From positions 1 through 9,376 of the forward strand of contig JAGVWL010000033.1 of the NCBI GenBank assembly GCA_018304285.1: a stretch of 9,376 nt of DNA. Reading direction: 5' to 3'. How positions within the stretch are numbered: position 1 is the first letter of the stretch; the number at the start of each line of letters is the position of its first letter. Made by a program: the position numbers and the translations under genes. Shown one piece after another: positions 1 to 5,600 of the stretch. The notes beneath the pieces were generated by a model. That model searched no databases, had not been told where the DNA came from, and worked only from the letters and a program-made list of their open reading frames with translations. The DNA comes from Microcaldota archaeon. Lineage in GTDB: Archaea; Micrarchaeota; Micrarchaeia; Norongarragalinales; Norongarragalinaceae.

Positions 1-1
1 G

Positions 2-226
2 CATATAGACAACCGCGCGATTTCAAGAGTGTGCCGCGCGTTGGGAGCGCCGAAGGACAAGAAGGCGGGAATGGTTTTCATGGTTTCCAAGGGAGAGCAC
101 GTCGAGAAGGGGGACGTGCTGTTCGAAATGCATTCGGAAAGCAAGGACAAGATCGACTTTGCGCTAGAGCAATTAGAAACAGTGAAAATAATCGAGCTCG
201 AGCGCGTCATAATCGACGTAGTCTGA
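2..226 (+). CDS. deoA: AMP phosphorylase (archaeal DeoA/thymidine phosphorylase family), C-terminal fragment
   Basis: Only the last 74 codons are in the window; the gene starts upstream. The frame is open from position 2 and reads HIDNRAISRVCRALGAPKDK, then a glycine-rich stretch ending in KGDVLFEMHSES. This matches the C-terminal alpha/beta domain of pyrimidine-nucleoside phosphorylases: the IDN-x-A-I-S-R-(x)-RALGAPKDKKAG signature and the KGD-x-LF turn that closes the barrel-like fold. In archaea this long family phosphorolyses nucleoside monophosphates such as AMP to ribose-1,5-bisphosphate plus base. The product feeds the R15P isomerase/RuBisCO salvage route, a family inference since neither partner gene is visible here. 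A methionine-initiated reading at position 29 is an internal GTG, not the true start. The stop is TGA at 224-226. The identity is well supported; substrate preference cannot be judged from this fragment. Confidence 0.9.
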   Translation, partial: HIDNRAISRVCRALGAPKDKKAGMVFMVSKGEHVEKGDVLFEMHSESKDKIDFALEQLETVKIIELERVIIDVV

Positions 227-250
227 AACCGCGTTTGAAAAACTACTGGT

Positions 251-256
251 TTTAAA
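251..256 (+). promoter_or_regulatory. TATA box for the 303-aa gene
   Basis: TTTAAA lies 24-29 nt before the ATG at 280, the position expected for an archaeal TATA box serving a leaderless or near-leaderless transcript. No convincing Shine-Dalgarno sequence lies between it and the ATG, which supports a leaderless message. The 53-nt gap from the AMP phosphorylase stop also suggests separate initiation. It is part of a 15-nt motif that recurs at 1197 and 6509. Confidence 0.5.
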
Positions 257-279
257 GTCGTGAAAACAGGTATTCAGTT

Positions 280-1191
280 ATGCCCAAAGCAGAAGTGATA
301 AAACCGGCCAGGTTCCGCTGGAGCTTAAACCGGCAGATTTCGCAATTCGAAAACGAAGCGAAGCTGAAAGAACAAATAGCCGAGAAATTAAGAGCATGGA
401 ACGCGGATTATCGTTGGGGGCCTAGTGGAGAACATTACACCGCCACCCAGGCTTTGAAGCATAAGTTTACAAAAGGGTATTTCAGTTGGAAGGATATAGT
501 AAACAGAAAGCATTGGATGGGTAGCGATACCTTGTTCAAACCAAACCTAGCTCCAAGCTGGAATCAAGCGAATTCGATCAAGGCCGGTAGAATTGCGTTG
601 TTTCCAATTCCCGTCGCCTTCCAGCTCTTGACAATGGTGGCCGTAGCGCCTTTTTCTGCTTACAGGGCTTTGAAGAGAGACCCCGAAATTTTTGCGAAAA
701 GGATTGTAGGAAACATCTGGCTTTCCAAAGGCGATGAGGAAACAAAAAGCAATAGGTTAAAAGAAATAATTGACGGCCTTCAAAATGATGCTCAAAAACG
801 CCGAAAGATTGCAGCTCAACTGAAGATAATATACGAAGGCAGATACGCAAAAGGCGAGGCTGGAAAAAAAAGAAGTGAAATAGAGAATGAAGTGAAGCAA
901 ATGGAATCCATGCTCGAATGGATTGGGCAAAAAGAAGACGACCTGAAGGCAGGAAAAATACGGACAGTTCCCGACAACTTACCACATTTGATTTTATACA
1001 ACGAGCATCTCTGGAAACTGCCTGAATTGACCCAAGAAAAGAGAGAGGAAAAGATTGATGGATTGAAACAACTTCTCAATGCTATGATAGAGGTCAAAAA
1101 ATCTTCACTGGAATACCAGCTCCGGAAGTTTGAAGCGCAATATGGGAATGGTGAAGAAGATAGAAAACTCCAGCAAGGACAAGGAAACTAA
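280..1191 (+). CDS. Hypothetical protein, 303 aa, one hydrophobic segment and coiled-coil-like C-terminal half
   Basis: I do not recognise this protein. The N-terminal 100 residues are basic and aromatic-rich, with several Trp (RFRWSLNRQ, DYRWGPSGEHY, YFSWKDIVNRKHWMG). Residues about 104-129 (RIALFPIPVAFQLLTMVAVA and on) form the only strongly hydrophobic stretch, long enough for one membrane helix or a membrane-associated hairpin. Residues about 150-225 and 252-287 are highly charged and Lys/Glu-rich, consistent with helical or coiled-coil structure, and the tail is hydrophilic. No catalytic motif, metal-binding cluster or nucleotide-binding loop is visible. The ATG at 280 is chosen for the TATA box at 251-256; no upstream in-frame start looks better. 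It sits between a housekeeping gene and a toxin-antitoxin locus and looks AT-richer than the tRNA synthetase genes, so lateral acquisition or a lineage-specific gene is plausible but unproven. Confidence 0.7.
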   Translation: MPKAEVIKPARFRWSLNRQISQFENEAKLKEQIAEKLRAWNADYRWGPSGEHYTATQALKHKFTKGYFSWKDIVNRKHWMGSDTLFKPNLAPSWNQANSIKAGRIALFPIPVAFQLLTMVAVAPFSAYRALKRDPEIFAKRIVGNIWLSKGDEETKSNRLKEIIDGLQNDAQKRRKIAAQLKIIYEGRYAKGEAGKKRSEIENEVKQMESMLEWIGQKEDDLKAGKIRTVPDNLPHLILYNEHLWKLPELTQEKREEKIDGLKQLLNAMIEVKKSSLEYQLRKFEAQYGNGEEDRKLQQGQGN

Positions 1192-1194
1192 AAG

Positions 1195-1229
1195 TATTAA
1201 AAGTCATAAAACTATTAAAATTACGTGAG
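1195..1229 (+). promoter_or_regulatory. Promoter and ribosome-binding region of the vapBC locus
   Basis: The 41-nt gap after the 303-aa gene is very AT-rich. It holds two TATA-like stretches, TATTAAAAG at 1195-1203 and ATTAAAATTA at 1213-1222, then GTGAG at 1225-1229 just before the ATG at 1233. The first TATA-like stretch is 30-38 nt upstream of that ATG, which fits an archaeal promoter with a very short leader. The GTGAG could pair partly with the 16S 3' end. Their presence supports 1233, not 1307, as the ancestral antitoxin start. Confidence 0.4.
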
Positions 1230-1232
1230 AAA

Positions 1233-1298
1233 ATGAGTTCGAGCATGTTATCCGTTCCGCTGCCTGCGAATGTAAAGCAGGAGATGAGGCGAATGTAA
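1233..1298 (+). CDS. 21-codon remnant of the antitoxin N-terminus
   Basis: This short frame has the best start context in the locus (GTGAG at 1225-1229, ATG at 1233). It encodes 21 residues ending QEMRRM before TAA at 1296-1298. It contains the SVPLP beta-strand of a ribbon-helix-helix fold but not the second helix, so alone it should not fold or bind DNA. If translated, ribosomes would stop 8 nt before the ATG at 1307, so it could act as a leader peptide that couples translation into the next frame. That coupling is inference; the remnant itself follows directly from the tandem duplication. Confidence 0.4.
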   Translation: MSSSMLSVPLPANVKQEMRRM

Positions 1299-1311
1299 AG
1301 CAGGAGATGAG
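1266..1311 (+). repeat. Perfect 23-bp tandem duplication inside vapB
   Basis: Two identical, directly adjacent 23-bp copies occupy 1266-1288 and 1289-1311. Each begins GCGAATGTAAAGC and ends GGAGATGAG. Because 23 is not a multiple of three, the duplication shifts the antitoxin frame. It also copies an AGGAG directly abutting an ATG (ATG at 1284 and 1307), which leaves no useful Shine-Dalgarno spacing for either. Perfect identity implies a recent event or a repeat that expands and contracts by slipped-strand replication or recombination. Confidence 0.95.
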
Positions 1312-1507
1312 CAAATACCCGGAAATAAAATGGGTTGAAGTGGCAAGACGGGCAATCGTGGAACGGTTGGAAATCCTCGAAAAAATGGACAAAATGCTTT
1401 CCAAAAGCACGCTTACCCAAGAAGACGCCTTGAGAATCGGGAGAGAAATAAACAAAAAAGTCTGGCTCAAGGACAAACGGGCGTTGGGAATTGAAGATAG
1501 TGGTTGA
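1307..1507 (+). CDS. vapB: Truncated VapB-type antitoxin, 66 aa (helix 2 and toxin-binding tail)
   Basis: This is the frame left open after the duplication, starting at the ATG in the second repeat copy. It reads MSKYPEIKWVEVARRAIVER, followed by a charged helix with LEKMDKMLSKSTLTQEDALR and a Lys-rich end. The W-x-EVARRAI segment is typical of helix 2 in ribbon-helix-helix VapB antitoxins, and the remainder resembles the toxin-binding tail. The beta-strand that contacts DNA is missing. The AGGAG before the ATG has no spacer, so efficient independent initiation is doubtful; reinitiation from the 1233 frame is the likelier route. It overlaps the toxin gene by 17 nt, so its translation probably governs toxin translation. 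It may still neutralise the toxin without repressing the operon. Its family is inferred from pattern and from the PIN partner. Confidence 0.6.
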   Translation: MSKYPEIKWVEVARRAIVERLEILEKMDKMLSKSTLTQEDALRIGREINKKVWLKDKRALGIEDSG

Positions 1508-1901
1508 CGCAAACATAATCATCGCCGGCATCATCAGGGATTCAACTACGAGAAGGCTGTTGACAGACCCCCGGCTGGAATTGATCGCACCGGCGGCCCT
1601 CATGGAAGAGTGCGGAAAATACGCTCACGACGACGAAGTCCAAAGAAAAGCAGGGATGAGCGGCGAACAGTTAATGTCGCTCCTCAATACATTCTTCAAT
1701 AGGATAGAATTTTTTCCTCCATCCAGTTATGCGGAACAATTTCTCCAAGCCACTAAACTGGCAGTTCACCATGAGGACACGTCGTATATTGCAGTAGCCT
1801 TGAAAAGCAACTGCCCAATTTGGACCAATGACTTGGACATGAGCAGGCAGGATAAAGTGGAAATTGTTTCCACCAGCAAACTAGTCGAACTGCTCGAATA
1901 G
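1491..1901 (+). CDS. vapC: PIN-domain endoribonuclease toxin, VapC type
   Basis: This 136-aa protein is the usual VapC size. It opens MKIVVDANIIIAG, the first PIN strand with catalytic Asp6. Acidic residues at the expected later places are Glu39/Glu40 (LMEECGKY), Asp96 (HHEDTSYIAVAL) and Asp114, with Asp116 nearby (IWTNDLDM). The set is complete, so the nuclease should be active. PIN toxins of this type coordinate Mg2+ and cut tRNA or rRNA; the target cannot be told here. The start is TTG at 1491, chosen because it gives the canonical M-K-I-V-V-D-A-N opening; GTG at 1500 would remove three residues of the first strand. The 17-nt overlap with the antitoxin frame suggests translational coupling. 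The stop at 1901 is 9 nt from the convergent pheT stop, leaving no room for a separate terminator. The retained toxin beside a damaged antitoxin is the odd feature. Confidence 0.88.
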   Translation: MKIVVDANIIIAGIIRDSTTRRLLTDPRLELIAPAALMEECGKYAHDDEVQRKAGMSGEQLMSLLNTFFNRIEFFPPSSYAEQFLQATKLAVHHEDTSYIAVALKSNCPIWTNDLDMSRQDKVEIVSTSKLVELLE

Positions 1902-1910
1902 AGAAAGGAA

Positions 1911-3536
1911 TCAAACCATTAGTTCGAACGCTATCACGGGAACCTGCACCTGCATTTTCTCCAACGCTGAAGGGTGCAATTCCCCCGCGATTCCAATCTC
2001 CTTGCCGTTCGCCCACAGCGCAACGCACCGCCCTTCAATAAAACCTGCCCGCTCGGCTTTCCTGAAAGAAACGCTCTCGCCTTTGAGCTTTGCCGCCCGC
2101 AAAGCAAGCGAAGCGATTTCGCTCAAGTTCGCCTGCGCGCTCGTGGAAACGCACGCCAAGCGTTTTTGCGAAACCGCGCGCAGGTGGTGCTTCGCATCCT
2201 TCACCACGACCTCGCCGACTTCGAAAACCCTTTGCGGGTAAGGCTCGTGCGTGTTTTTCGAAAGCGTATCGAAAAGCGAAGGCAAGAGCGCGGAACGGAT
2301 CGCATTGTAATCGCTGGAAACAGGATTTTTAATGCGCACGGCTTCGCCTGCAGCGTGTTTTGCCGCCGACGTAAGCACGTAAGTCCATTGTTCCACAAAC
2401 CCTGCGCCGGCCATCAAGTCGCGCAAATCCTCCTCTTGCATTGTTTCGCCGCTAAGCCTGCCGATAGTGAACACGCTAGGCTTTTTCGGCTCGAAATCGT
2501 TATACCCGAAACCCAGTGCAACTTCCTCCACCAAGTCGATAGGGTGAAGAAAGTCTGCGCGATAACGCGGAATCAAACAATTCAAAACACGCCCTTTCCC
2601 CTGCTGCACGCCCATCCTCTGCTTCTGCAGGCAATCGGCAATCTGTTTTTTCGAAAGCGCTGTGCCGAGCGTCTTGTTGGCGTAATCGGCATTCAAGGCC
2701 ATTTCCTCCGGCGCGGCATCGGGGGTTGTAACGGTTTTGTCCGGATAAACTATTTCCACGCTTTTTATTTTCGCGCCCGAGTCCGCGAAATCCTGGCAGA
2801 GGATGTTGAGCGAAGCGTCCATCGCGTTCAAGTCAGTCCCGGTCTGATCGATGTAAATGCGCTTGGTCGCGGCGGTTATAGCGGAAGCGGCGTTGTTGAC
2901 TATGGGAATCAGCGCCAAAACTTCGTCGCGCGAATCGTAAAGCAAAGGCAAATCTCGCTCGAACTCACTGAGGGTGTAAGCGTACTTCAATCCCGTAGGG
3001 TGTTCCCCGAGAATCTCGCGCAAAGACATTTTCTTTTGCGACTTGAGGGGAATGTAAGTGAAACGCTCGGGATGCACTGCCTTGTAGTAGAACGGCGGAG
3101 TGAGCTCGTCGAAGTCGTACAGCCCTATGCTCACGCGCTTTCTCCTTCGCCCGTGCGTCAAATCCAGTTTTTCCTGCAGCTGGAACAATTCTTTCACGGA
3201 GTTCTCGTCGAGCTTTGCATTCTCTACAACCGCGCCGGTGGCGAAAGGCCTTTTCTTGAGCGAAGGCGAATCGACGAATACTTTGACCCCGCTTTTTTCT
3301 ATTTTTAGCAAAGGCAGTCCTTTCTCGATGCCGAGAAAGCCTCGCACCGCTCTTGCAACGCCTTGCGAGGAAAGCAAGTCGGGCCGGTCGGCGGTGGTTT
3401 CGAGCGTAATCTCGTCGCCTTGCTCCGACTCGACGGGGCATTTGATTTGGTGCAGCGCGTCGTAAAGCTTTTCTTCGCTCACCCTCGCGCTGATTTTCTT
3501 CAGCAAGCTTTTTTTGCTTACGGTAATGGAAACCAT
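1911..3536 (-). CDS. pheT: Phenylalanyl-tRNA synthetase beta subunit (archaeal type)
   Basis: The product is the beta chain of the (alpha-beta)2 enzyme that charges tRNA-Phe; it carries the editing and structural domains. Its 541 aa match the short archaeal/eukaryotic type, not the roughly 800-aa bacterial one. The N-terminal part (about 1-80) holds TADRPDLLSSQGVARA. A B3/4-like editing region spans about 90-260 (ASAITAATKRIYIDQTGTDL near 217-236). The B5 region contains NCLIPRYRADFLHPIDLVEE (319-338), and the catalytic-like core domain follows. The start at 3536 is chosen because GAGGG at 3548-3544 lies 7 nt upstream and the family begins with a short strand like MVSITVSKK; an open extension to 3635 runs into pheS and is rejected. 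The gene lies 2 nt after the pheS stop and is surely co-transcribed. It converges on vapC. Confidence 0.96.
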   Translation of the reverse strand: MVSITVSKKSLLKKISARVSEEKLYDALHQIKCPVESEQGDEITLETTADRPDLLSSQGVARAVRGFLGIEKGLPLLKIEKSGVKVFVDSPSLKKRPFATGAVVENAKLDENSVKELFQLQEKLDLTHGRRRKRVSIGLYDFDELTPPFYYKAVHPERFTYIPLKSQKKMSLREILGEHPTGLKYAYTLSEFERDLPLLYDSRDEVLALIPIVNNAASAITAATKRIYIDQTGTDLNAMDASLNILCQDFADSGAKIKSVEIVYPDKTVTTPDAAPEEMALNADYANKTLGTALSKKQIADCLQKQRMGVQQGKGRVLNCLIPRYRADFLHPIDLVEEVALGFGYNDFEPKKPSVFTIGRLSGETMQEEDLRDLMAGAGFVEQWTYVLTSAAKHAAGEAVRIKNPVSSDYNAIRSALLPSLFDTLSKNTHEPYPQRVFEVGEVVVKDAKHHLRAVSQKRLACVSTSAQANLSEIASLALRAAKLKGESVSFRKAERAGFIEGRCVALWANGKEIGIAGELHPSALEKMQVQVPVIAFELMV

Positions 3537-3538
3537 TT

Positions 3539-5017
3539 CTATGCCCTCAACGCCTTCAAATCCTGCGTGAACAAATCGCGGATGTCCTTCAAACCGAGTT
3601 TTATCATCGCAAGCCGGTCTATGCCCAAGCCCCACGCCAGAACTGGAACGTCTACGCCTAACGCGGCGAGCATTTCCGGCCTGAACATTCCTGCTCCCCC
3701 TACTTCAGCCCAGCCTTTGCCTGGGATTTTAGCCATTAACTCCACGCTCGGCTCGGTGAACGGGAAATACGACGGTGCAAAGCGCACTTCCTTCGCGCCG
3801 AAAACCTCGAGCGCGAATTCCTTCAAATATCCCAGCAGCTCGCGAAAGCTCATGCTCTCATCCATGACAATGCCTTCGCACTGATTAAACTCAATAAAGT
3901 GCTTCCAGTCGATTTCATCCGGGCGGAACACCCGCCCGACGCAGAAAATCCTTTGCGGAGGCTTTATGCCTTTAGCAAGGCTGCGGGCGGAAACGGGCGT
4001 GGTGTGCGAACGCAAAACCAAGCGCGCTGAAACTTCCGCGTCCCAGCGGTAACGCCAGCCTTTGCTTCCCGCCAAGCCTTTCTCGTGGGCGATGCGCACT
4101 TGCTCCAACAGCTTTTTCTCGAGAATCTCTCCGCGCGCAGGGTCTTCCACCTGGAAAACGTCGTGAATCTCGCGCGCGGGATGGTCTTGCGCCATGAACA
4201 GCGCGTCCATGTTCCAGAATTCCATTTCCACGAGCGGGCCGTGCGCTTCCACGAAGCCCATTCCGACGAGCTTTTGCTTTATTTCCAAAAGCAGTTGCTT
4301 GTAAGCGTGTTTCTTCCCCAGCGCAAGCGGCACGGAAAAAAGCGCCGGAACGTCGTAGGGAACGAATTTCTTTCCCTCCCACGCGCGCGCCTTCAGCATT
4401 TGCGGCGTAAGCTGCGTTATAACCTCGCCGCGCTCTTCCTTCAGCGCGTTCAACCCCGACGGCGTGGCTTGGACGAAAACTTTCTTCGAAACTATGCGCT
4501 TCGCCAGGGTTCTTTTCTCGAGTTCGGAAAGCGTTTTCTTTTCCGCCTCGGAAAGCTTCGGCTCCGAAGTGCCTTGCCCTATCTTTTCCAAAAGCAAGTC
4601 GTGCGAAGTGGGGGAAAGCGAAAGCAAAACAAGTTTTCCCGGTCTTATTTCCACGAGCCCCAAGGCTTTAGCCCACTGCAACGCAATTCCGAATTCTTCC
4701 GGCGAAAGCCCTCCTTCCACCAATGTTTTCGACGCAAGGCTTTCCTTCAGCTCTTGGATTGCAGCGGTTTGGGTTTTCTCCAAAGCCCGCGCCAGCCGCT
4801 GTTCCGGCAGCGTGCGCGCAAGCATTTCCATTCCTTCCTCGGTCAACGCATATTCCAGCGAAGCGTGCACTTCGCTAGCCGCAAAGCCTTTCTCGCGCAA
4901 GCTTTCCACCGCGCTCATTACCGAAGACAAAGGAACGCCGCATAGCTTTGCGAGCTCGTTCGCCTCGCGCTTTTCCTGCGCTTTCGACAACACGCTTTTT
5001 TCCAAGTCCTTAAGCAT
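3539..5017 (-). CDS. pheS: Phenylalanyl-tRNA synthetase alpha subunit (archaeal type)
   Basis: This is the catalytic chain: it activates phenylalanine with ATP and transfers it to tRNA-Phe together with PheT. The 492 residues start with winged-helix-like segments (about 1-200, e.g. ELAKLCGVPLSSVMSAVESL and a second helical repeat), as in archaeal and eukaryotic alpha chains. The class II core follows. Motif 1 is around GFVEAHGPLVE (254-264), DHPAREIHDVFQ lies at 278-289, motif 2 is RVFRPDEIDWKHFIEFNQCE (362-381), the Phe pocket is FAPSYFPFTEPSVEL (413-427), and motif 3 is GLGIDRLAMI (463-472) with its ATP-binding Arg. No key residue appears missing. The ATG at 5017 is supported by a TATA-like box 22-31 nt upstream, indicating a leaderless transcript. 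pheT follows at 2 nt; the upstream four-cysteine gene is 30 nt away. Confidence 0.96.
   Translation of the reverse strand: MLKDLEKSVLSKAQEKREANELAKLCGVPLSSVMSAVESLREKGFAASEVHASLEYALTEEGMEMLARTLPEQRLARALEKTQTAAIQELKESLASKTLVEGGLSPEEFGIALQWAKALGLVEIRPGKLVLLSLSPTSHDLLLEKIGQGTSEPKLSEAEKKTLSELEKRTLAKRIVSKKVFVQATPSGLNALKEERGEVITQLTPQMLKARAWEGKKFVPYDVPALFSVPLALGKKHAYKQLLLEIKQKLVGMGFVEAHGPLVEMEFWNMDALFMAQDHPAREIHDVFQVEDPARGEILEKKLLEQVRIAHEKGLAGSKGWRYRWDAEVSARLVLRSHTTPVSARSLAKGIKPPQRIFCVGRVFRPDEIDWKHFIEFNQCEGIVMDESMSFRELLGYLKEFALEVFGAKEVRFAPSYFPFTEPSVELMAKIPGKGWAEVGGAGMFRPEMLAALGVDVPVLAWGLGIDRLAMIKLGLKDIRDLFTQDLKALRA
3544..3548 (-). promoter_or_regulatory. Shine-Dalgarno site of pheT
   Basis: GAGGG on the minus strand lies 7 nt before the ATG at 3536, inside the last codons of pheS. 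It fixes the internal pheT start and explains how a downstream cistron is translated when the leading gene appears leaderless. Confidence 0.6.
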
Positions 5018-5038
5018 TTTTCTTTTCCGCCTTTTTGC

Positions 5039-5048
5039 TTAAAATATT
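5039..5048 (-). promoter_or_regulatory. TATA box of pheST, at the 3' end of the preceding gene
   Basis: On the minus strand AATATTTTAA is centred about 26 nt before the pheS ATG at 5017, the archaeal leaderless spacing. The sequence between is purine-rich (GGCGGAAAAGAAAA) without a well-spaced strong Shine-Dalgarno. The box touches the stop codon of the upstream four-cysteine gene (5050-5048), so pheST appears to have its own promoter even though it follows genes on the same strand. Confidence 0.5.
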
Positions 5049-5539
5049 CAACCGGTTTTCTTGAATACCGCGAATCCGACCAGGCGCCCGACGCGCACGC
5101 TCTGGTTGATCAAAAACGGTTCATCCCCTTCCACAATTACCCTCGTTTCGTCGAAACGCATGCAGTTGCATCCGCCCAACTGCACGATTATGCTTGCGCC
5201 GGTGCAGTCGGTTCCGAAGCAAACGTTGTCCCCGCCTTCGACTATTGCATACGCGGTAACGTTCAAATTGCGCAGCGCCAGGCCACGGGCTATTTCGGAA
5301 GACATTATCGCCACGTAGGAATTGTTCGAAGTGTTGCCCGCGAAAAGACGCTGTTCTATGCGCACGAACTTTTCCGGAATCCTTTTCTGGATGTCTCCCA
5401 CCGGGTCTTTCGACTTCACCAAAAGCGAGTTTTCAATGAGGGTGTCTCCAGCCGCGTTCCTGCTTGAAAGGAAGAAGAAAACCGCCGCGGCTATGGCTAT
5501 GAAAACTACTGCAAGCAAAACGATTTCTTTTCGTTCCAT
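5048..5539 (-). CDS. Membrane-anchored four-cysteine protein, 163 aa, unknown function
   Basis: I do not recognise a family. Residues 1-5 are charged (MERKE), and residues 6-24 form a hydrophobic helix followed by SSR, giving an N-terminal anchor or uncleaved signal with the remaining 135 or so residues outside the membrane. The outer part has four cysteines, Cys107, Cys112, Cys124 and Cys126, arranged C-x4-C-x11-C-x-C, which could form two disulfides or bind a metal. Asn-x-Ser/Thr sequons (NTS, NNS, NVT, NQS) fit archaeal surface glycosylation. There are no repeats or catalytic motifs. The start ATG at 5539 follows GGGAGAAG on the minus strand with about 9 nt spacing. It lies 46 nt after rnz and 30 nt before pheS on the same strand; no functional link to tRNA metabolism is evident. 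Confidence 0.75.
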   Translation of the reverse strand: MERKEIVLLAVVFIAIAAAVFFFLSSRNAAGDTLIENSLLVKSKDPVGDIQKRIPEKFVRIEQRLFAGNTSNNSYVAIMSSEIARGLALRNLNVTAYAIVEGGDNVCFGTDCTGASIIVQLGGCNCMRFDETRVIVEGDEPFLINQSVRVGRLVGFAVFKKTG

Positions 5540-5550
5540 TCAACCACGCT

Positions 5551-5600
5551 TCTCCCTTTCGAGGGGGTAGAAAGCAAGAGGGCGTTCAAATAAATAATTC
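5551..5600 (-). promoter_or_regulatory. Possible promoter and ribosome-binding site of the four-cysteine gene
   Basis: On the minus strand an AT-rich ATTATTTATTTG stretch (about 5599-5588) overlaps the last codons of rnz. GGGAGAAG occurs further on, about 9 nt before the ATG at 5539. The spacing would give a leader of roughly 25-30 nt carrying a Shine-Dalgarno. The AT-rich part is also coding sequence for rnz, so the promoter call is tentative; the ribosome-binding site is more convincing. Confidence 0.35.

Larger units (their letters stand above)
1233..1507 (+). pseudogene. vapB: VapB-type antitoxin, frame broken by a 23-bp tandem duplication
   Basis: From the ATG at 1233 the reading is MSSSMLSVPLPANVKQEM, the beta-strand and first-helix start of a ribbon-helix-helix antitoxin, but the frame then ends at TAA 1296-1298. 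The following frame (1307-1507) continues as SKYPEIKWVEVARRAIVERL and so on, the second helix and toxin-binding tail. Between them lies a perfect 23-bp tandem repeat. Removing one copy joins the parts into 83 aa ending at TGA 1507, a normal VapB size with a normal VapB order of elements. Both copies encode ANVKQEM, the first in the 1233 frame and the second in the 1307 frame, which shows the duplication caused the break. VapB proteins bind and neutralise PIN toxins and use the N-terminal beta-strand to bind their own operator. As written, the DNA-binding strand is detached. The locus may be a true mutant, a reversible switch or an assembly error. Confidence 0.8.

Noticed and set aside
239..253. 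AAAAC-TACTG-GTTTT hairpin ending in T-residues after the AMP phosphorylase gene
   Set aside because: Only five mostly A-T pairs; too weak to call a terminator, and it overlaps the TATA box of the next gene.
1094..1603. Minus-strand open frames across the vapBC region
   Set aside because: Antisense to the toxin-antitoxin genes, Phe/Ser-rich, no start context or domain.
1974..3308. 444-codon open frame on the plus strand across pheT
   Set aside because: It lies entirely opposite a well-supported pheT, is very rich in Arg, His and Phe with no recognisable domain, and is a shadow of codon bias.
3537..3635. 33-residue N-terminal extension of pheT
   Set aside because: It overlaps the end of pheS, matches no family N-terminus, and a proper GAGGG site supports the start at 3536.
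4085..4945. 286-codon open frame opposite pheS
   Set aside because: It is antisense to a conserved gene, Arg/Phe/Leu-rich, with no motif.
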